Source: Akkermansiaceae bacterium UBA1506
Lineage (GTDB): Bacteria; Verrucomicrobiota; Verrucomicrobiia; Verrucomicrobiales; DEV007
Assembly (NCBI GenBank): GCA_002323995.1
Contig: DCQY01000070.1
Location: 1-17,456 of the forward strand
Direction of reading: 5' to 3'
DNA length: 17,456 nucleotides
Shown here piece after piece: positions 1 to 7,970 of the stretch. The notes below the pieces were generated by a model. The model made no database searches, was not told where the DNA came from, and saw only the letters and a program-made list of their open reading frames with translations. The position numbers and the translations under genes are program-made. Numbering within the stretch: the first letter of the stretch is position 1; each line of letters begins with the position of its first letter.

Positions 1-478
1 CCGCCTTACTGTAAGCATCGATAAGTTTTGCCTGCATCGTCTCGTAATCAGGATAGACGCCGGAATTACGTTTATCGCCGTCTCTTCTTCCCCAGGTTTG
101 ATAAAAAACCGGTTCGGCTCCGGTCGAGCGAATGATTTTACAGAGGTCGCCCGCCGCACCCTGAAACGAGTCGCCAATCTGACCGGGCAATCCGGGCGTC
201 TGACTTTGTTCCTGCAGAATAACAAGATCCCAGTTCCCTTCCTTGATTGCCTTTATCGTTTTTTGATTTTCGAGATGCCGGGTGAGAGTACACCCCCCGG
301 GGGTGATGAATTCAAAATAAATCTGATCAGCCCCAGCCTCCTTTATCATCGAAAGGAAGGTCCCCTTAACCTGGCCGGTATAACTGTTCCCCACGAAGAG
401 AACTCGTGATATTTGGTCCTTAGCTTCAAGAGAGACCGAGAGTAACAACACAGTCAGAATATAGAGGATCTTTTGCAT
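1..478 (-). CDS. SGNH/GDSL-type hydrolase, secreted, 3' end cut by window edge
   Basis: This is the N-terminal 159 residues of a probable exported SGNH-fold hydrolase; the rest lies beyond the left edge. Residues 1-19 form a typical Sec signal peptide (MQKILYILTVLLLSVSLEAK). The mature part opens with RVLFVGNSYT, where G30-N31-S32 is the SGNH block I with the nucleophile Ser32 in the GNS form. It is followed by ITPGG (residues 58-62), ILQEQSQTP (87-95) and YQTWGRRDGD (126-135), a pattern typical of the GNS-type SGNH/DUF4886-like families. The catalytic His block is not in the window. The ATG lies 5 bases after the stop of the DUF1592-family gene, and a GGAAGAA Shine-Dalgarno-like stretch sits in the end of that gene, so the two are very probably translationally linked. 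A carbohydrate esterase or acetyl-esterase role would fit the sulfatase neighbours, but the substrate is unknown. Confidence 0.82.
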   Translation of the reverse strand, partial: MQKILYILTVLLLSVSLEAKDQISRVLFVGNSYTGQVKGTFLSMIKEAGADQIYFEFITPGGCTLTRHLENQKTIKAIKEGNWDLVILQEQSQTPGLPGQIGDSFQGAAGDLCKIIRSTGAEPVFYQTWGRRDGDKRNSGVYPDYETMQAKLIDAYSKA

Positions 479-483
479 GGGCA

Positions 484-2448
484 CTATTCTTCCGCAGACT
501 TTGAACGCTCTGCTGCGGAAAATCCACCGTCGCCTCTCCTTTTTTGAAAGGGAGCGCTCTCAATCACACCGTAAATAATTTCTTTAAGTGTTCCACCATT
601 CGCTTCCACATCTGCGACGATTTTATCAATCGTCGGGGCATCAAAATACTCGACCCCCCGACCAGCAGCGTAAGTGAGCAACTTTTCCGAGAGGGCGCGA
701 TGAAAATCTGATTTTCGGTCTGTGGCCAGAATCTGGCTGAGTTCTTTGGCACTGGAAAACGATTCGCCCGTTATCAGTTTGCCCGAGGCATCAATTGGCT
801 GCCCTTTTTCTTCGTCCCTCCAGAGTCCAATTTGGTTAAAGTTTTCCAAGGCCAGACCAATTGGATCCATACGAGCATGACAGGAGGCACACATTTTGTC
901 CTCGGCGTGGAGTTCAAGTAGCTCTCTTAATGGCACATTTTTTGGCAGTCTTTTTCCAGCATCTTCAAGTGCTGGTACATCAGGAACTGCTGGAGGTGCT
1001 GGTGTTGCCAGGAAGTTTTCCAGAACGAACAACCCGCGCTTCACAGGGGACGTCCTTGTCGGGTTGGAGGTCACAATCTGGAACGTTGCCTGATTGAGCA
1101 ACCCTCCTCGCTTAGAATCCTTCGGTAATTCGACATATCGCATGCTGGACCCCCTGATCCCTTCCACGTCATACCAATTCGCCAGTTCCTCATTGAGGAA
1201 CGAGTAATTCGCGGTTAGAAGCTCTGTCGCGGGCCGTTCATGTTTGAGAACGTATTGAAAAAAGAGTTCACTCTCGTCTTTCATCGCCTGGCGCAGTCGC
1301 CCACTGAATCTGCGCCGAACTCGTCTGCTGCTCCCAGCATCAAGCGCACTGCCCACGTCAATAAAGACAGTCTGAACATCCCGTGCCTGAAGCCATTGCC
1401 CAACAAAGTTTTGGAAAAAGCGCTGAGCTTTGATATCTGAAAGCATTCTATCCACCTGCGACCTCAGGTTTTTTCGTAATTCCCCTTTCGCCGCGAGATC
1501 GAGAAGTTGCTCGTCAGGACATGAACTCCAAAGGAAATAGGAAAGCCTTGAAGCGAGAGCAAACTCATCAATAGCGACAACCTTGGAAGGATTGTCGGGT
1601 TCCGTCTGGATCTCTGCACGCATGAGGAATCGCGGACTTACCAAAATAGCGATCATTGCCCGCTGGATCCCACTCTCAAATCCACTATCTCGACGCTCAT
1701 CGGTCTCATGCGCAATCGCCACCAACCGCTCTATCGTTTCTTTATCAACCGGTCGGCGAAAAGCTATCGTCGCGACCCGGCTCAAAATACTGTGCCGGTA
1801 GATATCTCTCTTGCTTTTATCATTTGGAGGTAACCCCTCAGGGAAGAGATGCCTTACATGCTCGGGATAGTCCTTCTGAATGCCGTCCAGAGGTACGACT
1901 TCGGTCACGATTAAACGAGCGGCCTCAAGATATTTCTCCATCAACAGGGGTGAAATACTGAGCACATCACCAATGGTATCGAAACCGTAGCCGGTATCGT
2001 CAGGAGGTAGAATATTTTCCACGTCCAAATCAATCTTGAAGATATCTTTAACGGTGTAGCGATATTCTTCACGATTGAGCCGGCGGATTGTCACCCTTCC
2101 CGGATCAGGGTTTTCCCGATCAATCTTGAAAATCTTGCTTTCGATGAAGGCGAGAACTTCTGCGCGCTCTTCCTCTTTAAATTGCTTCTTATTCGCTGGC
2201 GGCATTAAATTGCTGCGTATATTTTTCCAGATCTCATACCAAACGTTGAAATCCTTGAGGTGCTCCTCGACAGAGTCCCATTTGTCCATGGCAAAGTCGC
2301 CCTTTTCCATGCCATCGCCGTGACAATCATAACAGAGATCCATCAGGATTGGCTCGACTCCTTCAAAAGTTCCGGTATCGCTCCGAACCGCCGGAGCGGC
2401 AAGCAGCAGCAGAGCGACAAGGCTCAAAGCAGAATCTAGCATCCTCAT
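484..2448 (-). CDS. DUF1592-family protein with two CxxCH haem motifs (PSCyt1/DUF1587/1595/1592/1588/1585)
   Basis: This is an exported, probably cytochrome-c-like protein of 654 residues, from a multidomain family greatly expanded in Planctomycetota and Verrucomicrobiota. After a signal peptide (about residues 1-23) comes a cytochrome-like module with CYDCH (39-43) and a likely axial Met in LMPPAN (81-86). Then come a DUF1587-like stretch (RRLNREEYRYTVKDIF, 122-137), DUF1595-like (about 220-275), DUF1592-like (RLSYFLWSSCPDEQLLDLA, 301-319), DUF1588-like (about 447-545, with KRGLFVLENFLATPAPP) and DUF1585-like (about 565-635). A second CASCH motif sits at 520-524. At 654 residues it is shorter than many relatives. 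Its function is not established; an extracytoplasmic redox role is inferred from the haem motifs. Relatives are commonly paired with a DUF1552 gene, but none is adjacent here: the neighbours are a sulfatase upstream (78-base gap) and an SGNH hydrolase downstream. The start could be Met1 or Met3; a GGGG run sits 6 bases before Met3. Confidence 0.9.
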   Translation of the reverse strand: MRMLDSALSLVALLLLAAPAVRSDTGTFEGVEPILMDLCYDCHGDGMEKGDFAMDKWDSVEEHLKDFNVWYEIWKNIRSNLMPPANKKQFKEEERAEVLAFIESKIFKIDRENPDPGRVTIRRLNREEYRYTVKDIFKIDLDVENILPPDDTGYGFDTIGDVLSISPLLMEKYLEAARLIVTEVVPLDGIQKDYPEHVRHLFPEGLPPNDKSKRDIYRHSILSRVATIAFRRPVDKETIERLVAIAHETDERRDSGFESGIQRAMIAILVSPRFLMRAEIQTEPDNPSKVVAIDEFALASRLSYFLWSSCPDEQLLDLAAKGELRKNLRSQVDRMLSDIKAQRFFQNFVGQWLQARDVQTVFIDVGSALDAGSSRRVRRRFSGRLRQAMKDESELFFQYVLKHERPATELLTANYSFLNEELANWYDVEGIRGSSMRYVELPKDSKRGGLLNQATFQIVTSNPTRTSPVKRGLFVLENFLATPAPPAVPDVPALEDAGKRLPKNVPLRELLELHAEDKMCASCHARMDPIGLALENFNQIGLWRDEEKGQPIDASGKLITGESFSSAKELSQILATDRKSDFHRALSEKLLTYAAGRGVEYFDAPTIDKIVADVEANGGTLKEIIYGVIESAPFQKRRGDGGFSAAERSKSAEE

Positions 2449-2526
2449 CCCCGGTTAGGATTCACCACCCCCCTGTCCATTACCACCGGCGCAACAACGT
2501 GTCATCCGTCACCTGAACCGGCCCAT

Positions 2527-4644
2527 TTATTTCAGAGGGCGCACAGAAACTGATCGCAACCGCCAACGCCCCTCGTCTTCAACCCCATAGTGAGGGGCAC
2601 TGCTAAGCAACAATTTATCGCCTTCCTTCAGAACCCCAATATCACTTAGAACTCCAGACTGATCCTTCATATCGATCGCCGCGTCGATGCAGTAGATCGC
2701 CAAAGGGGATTTGTCTCCCACTTGGTAAAAGCCGCCGCATTGGCCATTCCCGGCAACGATGGCGACATTCTGGACCACGACATCTCGATCAAAGGAAAGC
2801 AGTAATGTTTCACCACCATCGACCTGCTCGAACGCACCGCTCGAAGCACCCATTCCAATTCGATTAAAAGAAGGTTTCCCGTCCGAAAATTCCACGAAAA
2901 TAGCAACGTTTCCTCCAGATGCTGAAAGTTTCCCATCCGCAAAATTATATTTCATTTCTGGCTTGAACTCAAAGACCTGCTCCCGCCCAACGTCCAAAGA
3001 CGCCAGTCGATGGCCCCCGATATTTCGGTGGTTCATCGCCATTTCACTCATGTATTTCACCAGCGACTTCATTTCAGGATCGCTGACTCGATTATTTTCC
3101 TCCATCTGATCGCTTGCCAAATCGTAAAGTTCGATGGGAACGGCCCTGCCCATGCGCAACAATGAGGCGTCAAAAAATAACTTCCACTGGCCTTCGATCT
3201 TTTCGCCATTAACCGTCGGCGAGTCCAGTCTCAGTGCAGAAACCGCCGGATCGTCTTTCGCTTCCTTGTGATCATGAGCAAACATCGGCGGTCGCTCATG
3301 GAGCACCTCTCCCTGCCACGCCTTCAAGATACTGAAACTATCCTCCGCTCCCTTTTCACCATTGGCAGGATTTGGAAGTTGATGTCCGATAATTTCTGAA
3401 AAAGTGGCATAAATATCCGTATGGCAAATGGGAGAGACATTGGTTTCCCCGGGCGTCGACGCGTCACCGTCACCTACATTGCCGTCGGGCCACGATACGA
3501 TGTAAGGCACGCGGTGTCCTCCCTCGTAGGTAGATCCTTTGTTACTGCGAAATGGACCCGATGCCTCCCGCGTGTTTTTCTCCGCACCGTTGTCGCTTGT
3601 AAAGATCACCACGGTCGTTTCGATCAGTTTCTTTCCGGGATGACGCGGATCATCGTTCGCTTCGAGCCAGTCAATAAAGCGGCCCAGGATCAGGTCGTTT
3701 TCATAAATGTAGTCATGACGCAGGTCCATCGGCTCCCCCTCCTTCGTTCGAGAGGCGCCGGTGGCGGATTTTCCATTGATCCCTTCGTCGGGCGTGTAGG
3801 GGCCATGATTCGATGGAGACGGGTAGTAGAGAAAGAAGGGCTTCCCTTCGTTCTCGCCTCCCGCAAGATGAGTCTCCAGATATTTCACGGACATGTCGGA
3901 AAAACGACTGCCCAACTTGGTCAGGACGTAAGCATTTTCGCCTTCCCTGATCAGGGCTTTTCCATCACCACTCGCCGCAACTGCAGTGCGTTCATGCAGG
4001 TGTCCAGGTCCGATCGTTTGATTCGGTCCATTCTTCTTGTCGCTTCCTGCATCGGGCCCGGAAGTTCCGTGCGAACGCGAAGTGTAACGAGCCAGCTCGA
4101 ATCCGTGATCCACCGGCGTATCCGAGAGTGGCCGGGTGATATCTGCATCCGCCCACGCCGCGGCCGGGGAACCGTCAGCGCGAGAGTAACGCAGGCCCAC
4201 GTGCCACTTCCCAGTAATGGCGGTGGTGTAGCCTTCATCGCGGAACATGGTGGCCAGGGTCGGGCGGTCTTTTTCAATCATCGGGTCCCCCTGGTTGCCG
4301 AAGAGCACCCAGTGCTTGAGGCGATTCCGCCACGGGTAACGTCCCGTCAGCAACCCGTATCGAGTGGGCGAACAGCGGGAGGAAGGCGTATGAGCATCCG
4401 TAAAGCGAACCCCGAGGCGGGCCAGCTTCTCCATAGACGGGGTATCGACCTGCACTTCGTCAGCATTCCCCGTGTAGTCCTGGAACGCACTGGTGTCACC
4501 CATACCCATGTCGTCAGCCATCATTAGAATGACGTTTGGTTTGACGACATCAGCCGCACCGGCAATACCAGTCGCAGCTAGGGCAAGGAATAGAATCGAA
4601 GGGAGTTTCATGAGCAAAAAAGGTGACGATGACTCTACCGACAT
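2527..4644 (-). CDS. Secreted sulfatase (type I, formylglycine) with extra C-terminal domain
   Basis: This type I sulfatase hydrolyses a sulfate ester, probably on a polysaccharide, outside the cytoplasm. I place the start at 4644 because AAAGGAG at 4657-4651 sits 6 bases before that ATG; an upstream ATG at 4671 has no such site. The protein is then 705 residues, with a hydrophobic signal segment (about 11-30). The alkaline-phosphatase-like core has the metal-binding MADDMG (D44, D45), the CSPTR maturation motif (C91 becomes formylglycine), TGKWHVG (K146, H148), SNHGPYTP (H280), FTSDNG (D351, N352) and SNKGS (K369). The core ends near residue 545. About 140 further residues (about 560-705), rich in beta-strand-like segments, form an extra C-terminal module that I do not recognise. 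It lies 56 bases after another sulfatase gene and 78 bases before the DUF1592-family gene, all on one strand, which suggests co-transcription. Substrate subclass cannot be fixed by eye. Confidence 0.93.
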   Translation of the reverse strand: MSVESSSPFLLMKLPSILFLALAATGIAGAADVVKPNVILMMADDMGMGDTSAFQDYTGNADEVQVDTPSMEKLARLGVRFTDAHTPSSRCSPTRYGLLTGRYPWRNRLKHWVLFGNQGDPMIEKDRPTLATMFRDEGYTTAITGKWHVGLRYSRADGSPAAAWADADITRPLSDTPVDHGFELARYTSRSHGTSGPDAGSDKKNGPNQTIGPGHLHERTAVAASGDGKALIREGENAYVLTKLGSRFSDMSVKYLETHLAGGENEGKPFFLYYPSPSNHGPYTPDEGINGKSATGASRTKEGEPMDLRHDYIYENDLILGRFIDWLEANDDPRHPGKKLIETTVVIFTSDNGAEKNTREASGPFRSNKGSTYEGGHRVPYIVSWPDGNVGDGDASTPGETNVSPICHTDIYATFSEIIGHQLPNPANGEKGAEDSFSILKAWQGEVLHERPPMFAHDHKEAKDDPAVSALRLDSPTVNGEKIEGQWKLFFDASLLRMGRAVPIELYDLASDQMEENNRVSDPEMKSLVKYMSEMAMNHRNIGGHRLASLDVGREQVFEFKPEMKYNFADGKLSASGGNVAIFVEFSDGKPSFNRIGMGASSGAFEQVDGGETLLLSFDRDVVVQNVAIVAGNGQCGGFYQVGDKSPLAIYCIDAAIDMKDQSGVLSDIGVLKEGDKLLLSSAPHYGVEDEGRWRLRSVSVRPLK

Positions 4645-4700
4645 GTCGATCTCCTTTCTTGGCGCTATCAAGCCGGATTTTGTCTCAATCCGTCAGGACC

Positions 4701-6095
4701 TCACTCCACGACGTATCCTGGAGGTCGGGAGGTCAGGCTCATTTCTTCCTGGAACGTAATCGCCATACCACGGAGCCGGCGCGTCAGGTCGCGATCCCGA
4801 ACAGGTTGCGATTCCGTCGGGTCCTCCTTCAAATTGTAGAGCGTCGCACGTGGAGTGAGCACCAGTTTGAGATCGCCGGAACGCACTGCCGCGAAGGCTC
4901 CCTCAGCGCCGTGATAGAAGAAGGCATTAATGTATTCCTCACGGTCAAAGTATTGAGACCACTCGTAGGCCTGATCCCAGTGACGGCGCAGCGGGAGTTC
5001 GGCATTCAGCGAAAGCTGATCAGAGGGAGACGGAATCTCCTCGCATTCACCTTTAAGCATAGGCAAAAGATCTCGTCCATCGATCACCGGATGATCGTCG
5101 CCAATCTTAATTCCGGCGAGGCTGGCTAAAGTTGGATACCAGTCCAGAGCATTGACGATTTCATTGTTCTCCACCCCCTGGGAAATCCCAAGTCCTGGCC
5201 CCCAAACGATTCCCGGCACTCGAATGCCACACTCCAAAGTCGTCAGCTTGTTACCGATCAGTTCCTGTCCTTCAGTACGGCCCGGGCCACGGCCGTTGTC
5301 GGAGGCATAAATCATAAGGGTATTGTCGGCAATCCCATTGTCCTCAAGCGACTCCATGAGACGACCCACGTGAAAATCCATTTCGTGAATGGCGTCACCG
5401 TATTCGCCCCAATCAGAGGTGCCGCGAAACTCTTCACTGACCCCGAGCGGCACGTGAAGCATCGTGTGAGGAAAGTAGATCAGGAACGGCTTGTCCTTGG
5501 TCCGCTCAATGTAGGCGATCGCTTCATCTGTGTAACTGCGGGTCAATTCTTCAGGGACCGCCTCATCCTTCACCACCTCGCCATTTCTCATCACCGGGAC
5601 TTTGCCGTCTTCGAAATAAACGATCTCTACCGGGTCGAGATTCGAGTAGAGTCCATAGTGATAGTCGAATCCCTGCGAATGCGGCAGGAACTCCCCCTTG
5701 TCACCCATGTGCCACTTGCCGATGCAGGCCGTTTCGTAACCATTAGCCTTAAACAATTCTGCCAGCGTCACTTCGTCTGAATGAATCCCCCGCTTGGAAT
5801 CCGCCCGCTGCACCCAAGCCTCCATGCCGATGCGGCGAGGGTAACAACCAGTCAGCAACCCGGCCCGCGACGGCGAGCAAATCGGCGCTGCGGCGTAATA
5901 GTCGGTGAACCGGATTCCCTCCTCTGCCAGTGCATCGATGCGTGGCGTCTTAATTTCCTCCGCACCATAAGAACTGAGGTCGTAATAACCCTGATCATCG
6001 ATCAAAATAATGATCACGTTGGGCTTCTGAGCCGCTTCAACAATCGAAAAAGTGCTGAAACCAGCGAGGAACAGAACCAACAGTTTATATCTCAT
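4701..6095 (-). CDS. Secreted sulfatase (type I, formylglycine), arylsulfatase A-like
   Basis: This is a 464-residue sulfatase that removes sulfate groups, with residues 1-22 (MRYKLLVLFLAGFSTFSIVEAA) as the signal peptide. All hallmarks are present: LIDDQGYYD with the Ca-binding D33 and D34; PICSPSRAGLLTG with C73 as the formylglycine precursor; IGKWHMG (K127, H129); FPHTMLHVPL (H210, H214); ASDNGRG (D266, N267); and GNKLTTLECGIRVPG (K283). The C-terminal KLVLTPRATLYNLKEDPTE segment is typical of the family's last subdomain. Length is normal for a single-domain arylsulfatase. AAGGGAT lies just before the ATG, giving a moderate ribosome site. It is separated by 56 bases from the downstream sulfatase, so the two are probably one transcription unit and may act on different positions of the same glycan. 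The 194-base gap before it may hold a promoter. Confidence 0.94.
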   Translation of the reverse strand: MRYKLLVLFLAGFSTFSIVEAAQKPNVIIILIDDQGYYDLSSYGAEEIKTPRIDALAEEGIRFTDYYAAAPICSPSRAGLLTGCYPRRIGMEAWVQRADSKRGIHSDEVTLAELFKANGYETACIGKWHMGDKGEFLPHSQGFDYHYGLYSNLDPVEIVYFEDGKVPVMRNGEVVKDEAVPEELTRSYTDEAIAYIERTKDKPFLIYFPHTMLHVPLGVSEEFRGTSDWGEYGDAIHEMDFHVGRLMESLEDNGIADNTLMIYASDNGRGPGRTEGQELIGNKLTTLECGIRVPGIVWGPGLGISQGVENNEIVNALDWYPTLASLAGIKIGDDHPVIDGRDLLPMLKGECEEIPSPSDQLSLNAELPLRRHWDQAYEWSQYFDREEYINAFFYHGAEGAFAAVRSGDLKLVLTPRATLYNLKEDPTESQPVRDRDLTRRLRGMAITFQEEMSLTSRPPGYVVE

Positions 6096-6289
6096 ATCCC
6101 TTTAAACTCCCAAGCCAACGGGAATTGCCCAGACATTTTTTTCTCAGCGCTAGATCTTCCTACCAAAAGAGACTGTCGACAAACGCCGGCGCGAAGTTAT
6201 CTAGAAGTGAGACTCGTCCTTCATCATCTCGCGATGAGATCGCAACACCCACTCAGGGGCCGAAACGTAGCCCGTAGCCTCTCAAACAT

Positions 6290-7279
6290 CTAGTCAAAGA
6301 TGGGGTAGAAGGTGTTAAAGGCTGCCTCACCGAACTCTGCTGGATCATTAAATCGTCGATTACGATTCAACCCATTGACTACCCCCATTTCGTCTTCAGA
6401 TAGCTCAAAGTCATAGATCTCAATGTTCTCCTTCAGATGTCCGGTTGTTTGCGTTTTCGGGATTGCTACAGTGCCCCGCTGCACTGCCCATCGCAGCGCC
6501 ACTTGGCCGATTGTTCTATTATGGGCCTCAGCAATTCCCTTCATTAACTCATCGTCAAAAAGGGACTCATTTGGCTCAGCCATACTTAGGGGAACGTAAG
6601 AACTAGCACCAAAAGGAGAGAACGCAGTAACTTGAATATCATCTTCGCGGCAATAGCGAAGTAGCCGCTCTTGGCTCAAATAGGGATGCATTTCGACCTG
6701 ATTAACCGAGGGCTGGATTCTCGCGCTGGACCGAACGTCGCGCAGCATTGCCGTCCCAAGATTACAGACACCAATTCGTTTGACCAGTCCGTCATCGACC
6801 AACTCTTCCATCGCACCATAGGTATCCGCATAGGGAATATCGACGTGTTTCATGGCAGGCTTTTCAGCATCGGGGTCAAAAAGCCAACCCGGTGGATAAC
6901 GCTCTTCGAAAGGCACATAGGCCAATGTCACCGGAAAGTGGATGAGGTAGAGGTCGAGTTCGTCCACGCCAAGATCTGACAACGACCTTTCGCAAGCTGC
7001 TCGCACATGTTGAGGGTGATGGTAGGTGTTCCACAGCTTGGATGTGATCCACAAATCATCCCGGCTGACCTGCCCACCGGAAAGAGCAGCACTGAGGCCT
7101 TTCCCGACAGAAACCTCATTTCCGTAGTCGCAGGCACAGTCAAAATGACGGTATCCCATCGCTACCGCTTCGGGAATCAGGGTGGGAAGCACCTCATCGG
7201 GAATTTTCCAGGTTCCTAGGCCAATAGTGGGAAAGTCACCCCCATCTCTACTGGCAAAAGTTCTTTTAGAGTCATCCAT
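6290..7279 (-). CDS. Aldo/keto reductase, xylose-reductase-like (AKR2-type)
   Basis: This NAD(P)H-dependent aldehyde reductase has no signal peptide from this start, so it is probably cytoplasmic and reduces an aldose to an alditol. From the ATG at 7279 it has 329 residues, close to yeast xylose reductases (about 320). The catalytic tetrad is visible: FDCACDYGNE (D47, Y52), TSKLW (K81) and LIHFP (H114). LIHFPVTLAYVPFEERYPPG, SVNQVEMHPYLSQ and NRRFNDP match xylose reductases as I recall them. In the cofactor loop IPKTQTTGHLKEN (273-285), His281 stands where those enzymes usually have the Arg that binds the 2'-phosphate of NADPH. The frame stays open upstream to an ATG at 7426, giving 49 extra residues. 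I reject that extension because those residues have no family counterpart and they overlap a 30-base dyad. No clear ribosome site marks the 7279 start. It is the first minus-strand gene before the sulfatase run. Confidence 0.9.
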   Translation of the reverse strand: MDDSKRTFASRDGGDFPTIGLGTWKIPDEVLPTLIPEAVAMGYRHFDCACDYGNEVSVGKGLSAALSGGQVSRDDLWITSKLWNTYHHPQHVRAACERSLSDLGVDELDLYLIHFPVTLAYVPFEERYPPGWLFDPDAEKPAMKHVDIPYADTYGAMEELVDDGLVKRIGVCNLGTAMLRDVRSSARIQPSVNQVEMHPYLSQERLLRYCREDDIQVTAFSPFGASSYVPLSMAEPNESLFDDELMKGIAEAHNRTIGQVALRWAVQRGTVAIPKTQTTGHLKENIEIYDFELSEDEMGVVNGLNRNRRFNDPAEFGEAAFNTFYPIFD

Positions 7280-7351
7280 GTAGCCACGCTTATACAAAGG
7301 GCCTTGCTCCAAATCAAGCAACACAACCATACTCTTTCTGCTTCTGAGAAA

Positions 7352-7381
7352 ACTCATCATCAAATTACTACAATGATGAGT
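7352..7381. promoter_or_regulatory. 30-base dyad (9-base perfect arms) in divergent intergenic region
   Basis: ACTCATCAT (7352-7360) and its exact reverse complement ATGATGAGT (7373-7381) flank a 12-base AT-rich centre. The element lies between the divergent aldo/keto reductase and the small secreted protein gene, 72 bases from the reductase start and 63 bases from the other. This is where a shared operator would be expected. The symmetry is seen directly; regulator binding is inferred. An RNA hairpin is the alternative, but there is no T-tract on either side. Confidence 0.4.
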
Positions 7382-7443
7382 GATTGACGAACTCAGTGAG
7401 CAGCCGGTATTCTGGAAGCGCTGCACTTTTTTACCCTACTACC

Positions 7444-7746
7444 ATGAAATCACTGCTTTTGATCGCCCTAACTTCTTTGTTATCGGGCAGTTCTCTGCTC
7501 GCCGACACTCCGCCGGCTCTTTCCGCAACCAAGGCCGCTCAAATTGCTCAAGACGACTTGAGCAGCCGCGGCCTCGAAGAGGAAATTTATATTTGGCAGA
7601 TGACCTATAAAAAAGACTCCCTCGTCAATGAAGAAGCTTACTGGGAAGTCCTTTGGAATAAAGCTTTCAAAGCCCAGACCAAAGGGCGCAAAGAATATGG
7701 TCTCCGCATTCGCATGAACGGCGACTACCGCCGAGCAGTAAAGTAA
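7444..7746 (+). CDS. Small secreted protein, PepSY-like, function unknown
   Basis: This is a 100-residue exported protein. Residues 1-20 (MKSLLLIALTSLLSGSSLLA) are a clear signal peptide, leaving a mature part of about 80 residues. The mature segment starts with a helix-like ALSATKAAQIAQDDLSSRG (26-43) and continues with strand-like blocks IYIWQMTY, AYWEVLW and YGLRIRMNGDY. This helix-then-strands order resembles a single PepSY-type domain, which in other proteins inhibits proteases or binds surfaces; the resemblance is by eye only. I chose the ATG at 7444 because it begins directly at the signal peptide; an upstream in-frame ATG at 7384 would add 20 residues in front of it and overlap the region of the dyad. 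No strong Shine-Dalgarno site is visible. It is transcribed away from the aldo/keto reductase, and a terminator-like hairpin follows about 100 bases downstream. Confidence 0.75.
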   Translation: MKSLLLIALTSLLSGSSLLADTPPALSATKAAQIAQDDLSSRGLEEEIYIWQMTYKKDSLVNEEAYWEVLWNKAFKAQTKGRKEYGLRIRMNGDYRRAVK

Positions 7747-7846
7747 GGCCCAATCAACCTGGTCCATCTATAAGTCAATTCACGAAAAATATTGAAGCGG
7801 GAGATTCGACTGCGCTGAACGTAATCTCGTCCGACCCCCCCGATGG

Positions 7847-7864
7847 CCGCCACTGCGGTTTTTT
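7847..7864 (+). terminator. Possible Rho-independent terminator after the small secreted gene
   Basis: CCGC (7847-7850), loop CACT and GCGG (7855-7858) form a short GC-only stem followed at once by six T residues (7859-7864). It lies 100 bases beyond the stop of the plus-strand small gene and in the right orientation for it. The stem is only 4 pairs, so strength is uncertain. The remainder of 7747-7970 shows no gene. Confidence 0.4.
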
Positions 7865-7970
7865 GACGCCGCTGGTTCGCAACCTCGCCCAAAAAGTCCC
7901 ATCATACACCGGCAAGCATGGCAACAATCTGTCACCTTCGCACTCGGGTCACTGCCATACTGGCTGACGC

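Noticed and set aside
289..304. GC-rich palindrome CACCCCCCGGGGGTG
   Set aside because: It lies inside the SGNH coding sequence and encodes the family-like segment TPGG; no regulatory reading is needed.
98..409. Plus-strand frame of 103 codons near the left edge
   Set aside because: It is antisense to the SGNH hydrolase, whose GNSYT and ILQEQS motifs are clear on the minus strand.
2451..2521. CCGGTTAGG and CCTGAACCGG inverted repeat between sulfatase and DUF1592-family gene
   Set aside because: The arms have a bulge and are about 53 bases apart, so the pairing could easily be chance.
3421..4527. Long plus-strand open frame of 368 codons
   Set aside because: It lies wholly antisense to a sulfatase with complete active-site motifs, and its translation is Arg/Val-rich without any recognisable domain.
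7280..7426. N-terminal extension of the aldo/keto reductase to an ATG at 7426
   Set aside because: The 49 extra residues have no family counterpart and cover the divergent regulatory region with its dyad.
7384..7443. Earlier start for the small secreted protein
   Set aside because: It would place 20 polar residues ahead of a normal signal peptide; the ATG at 7444 begins exactly at that peptide.
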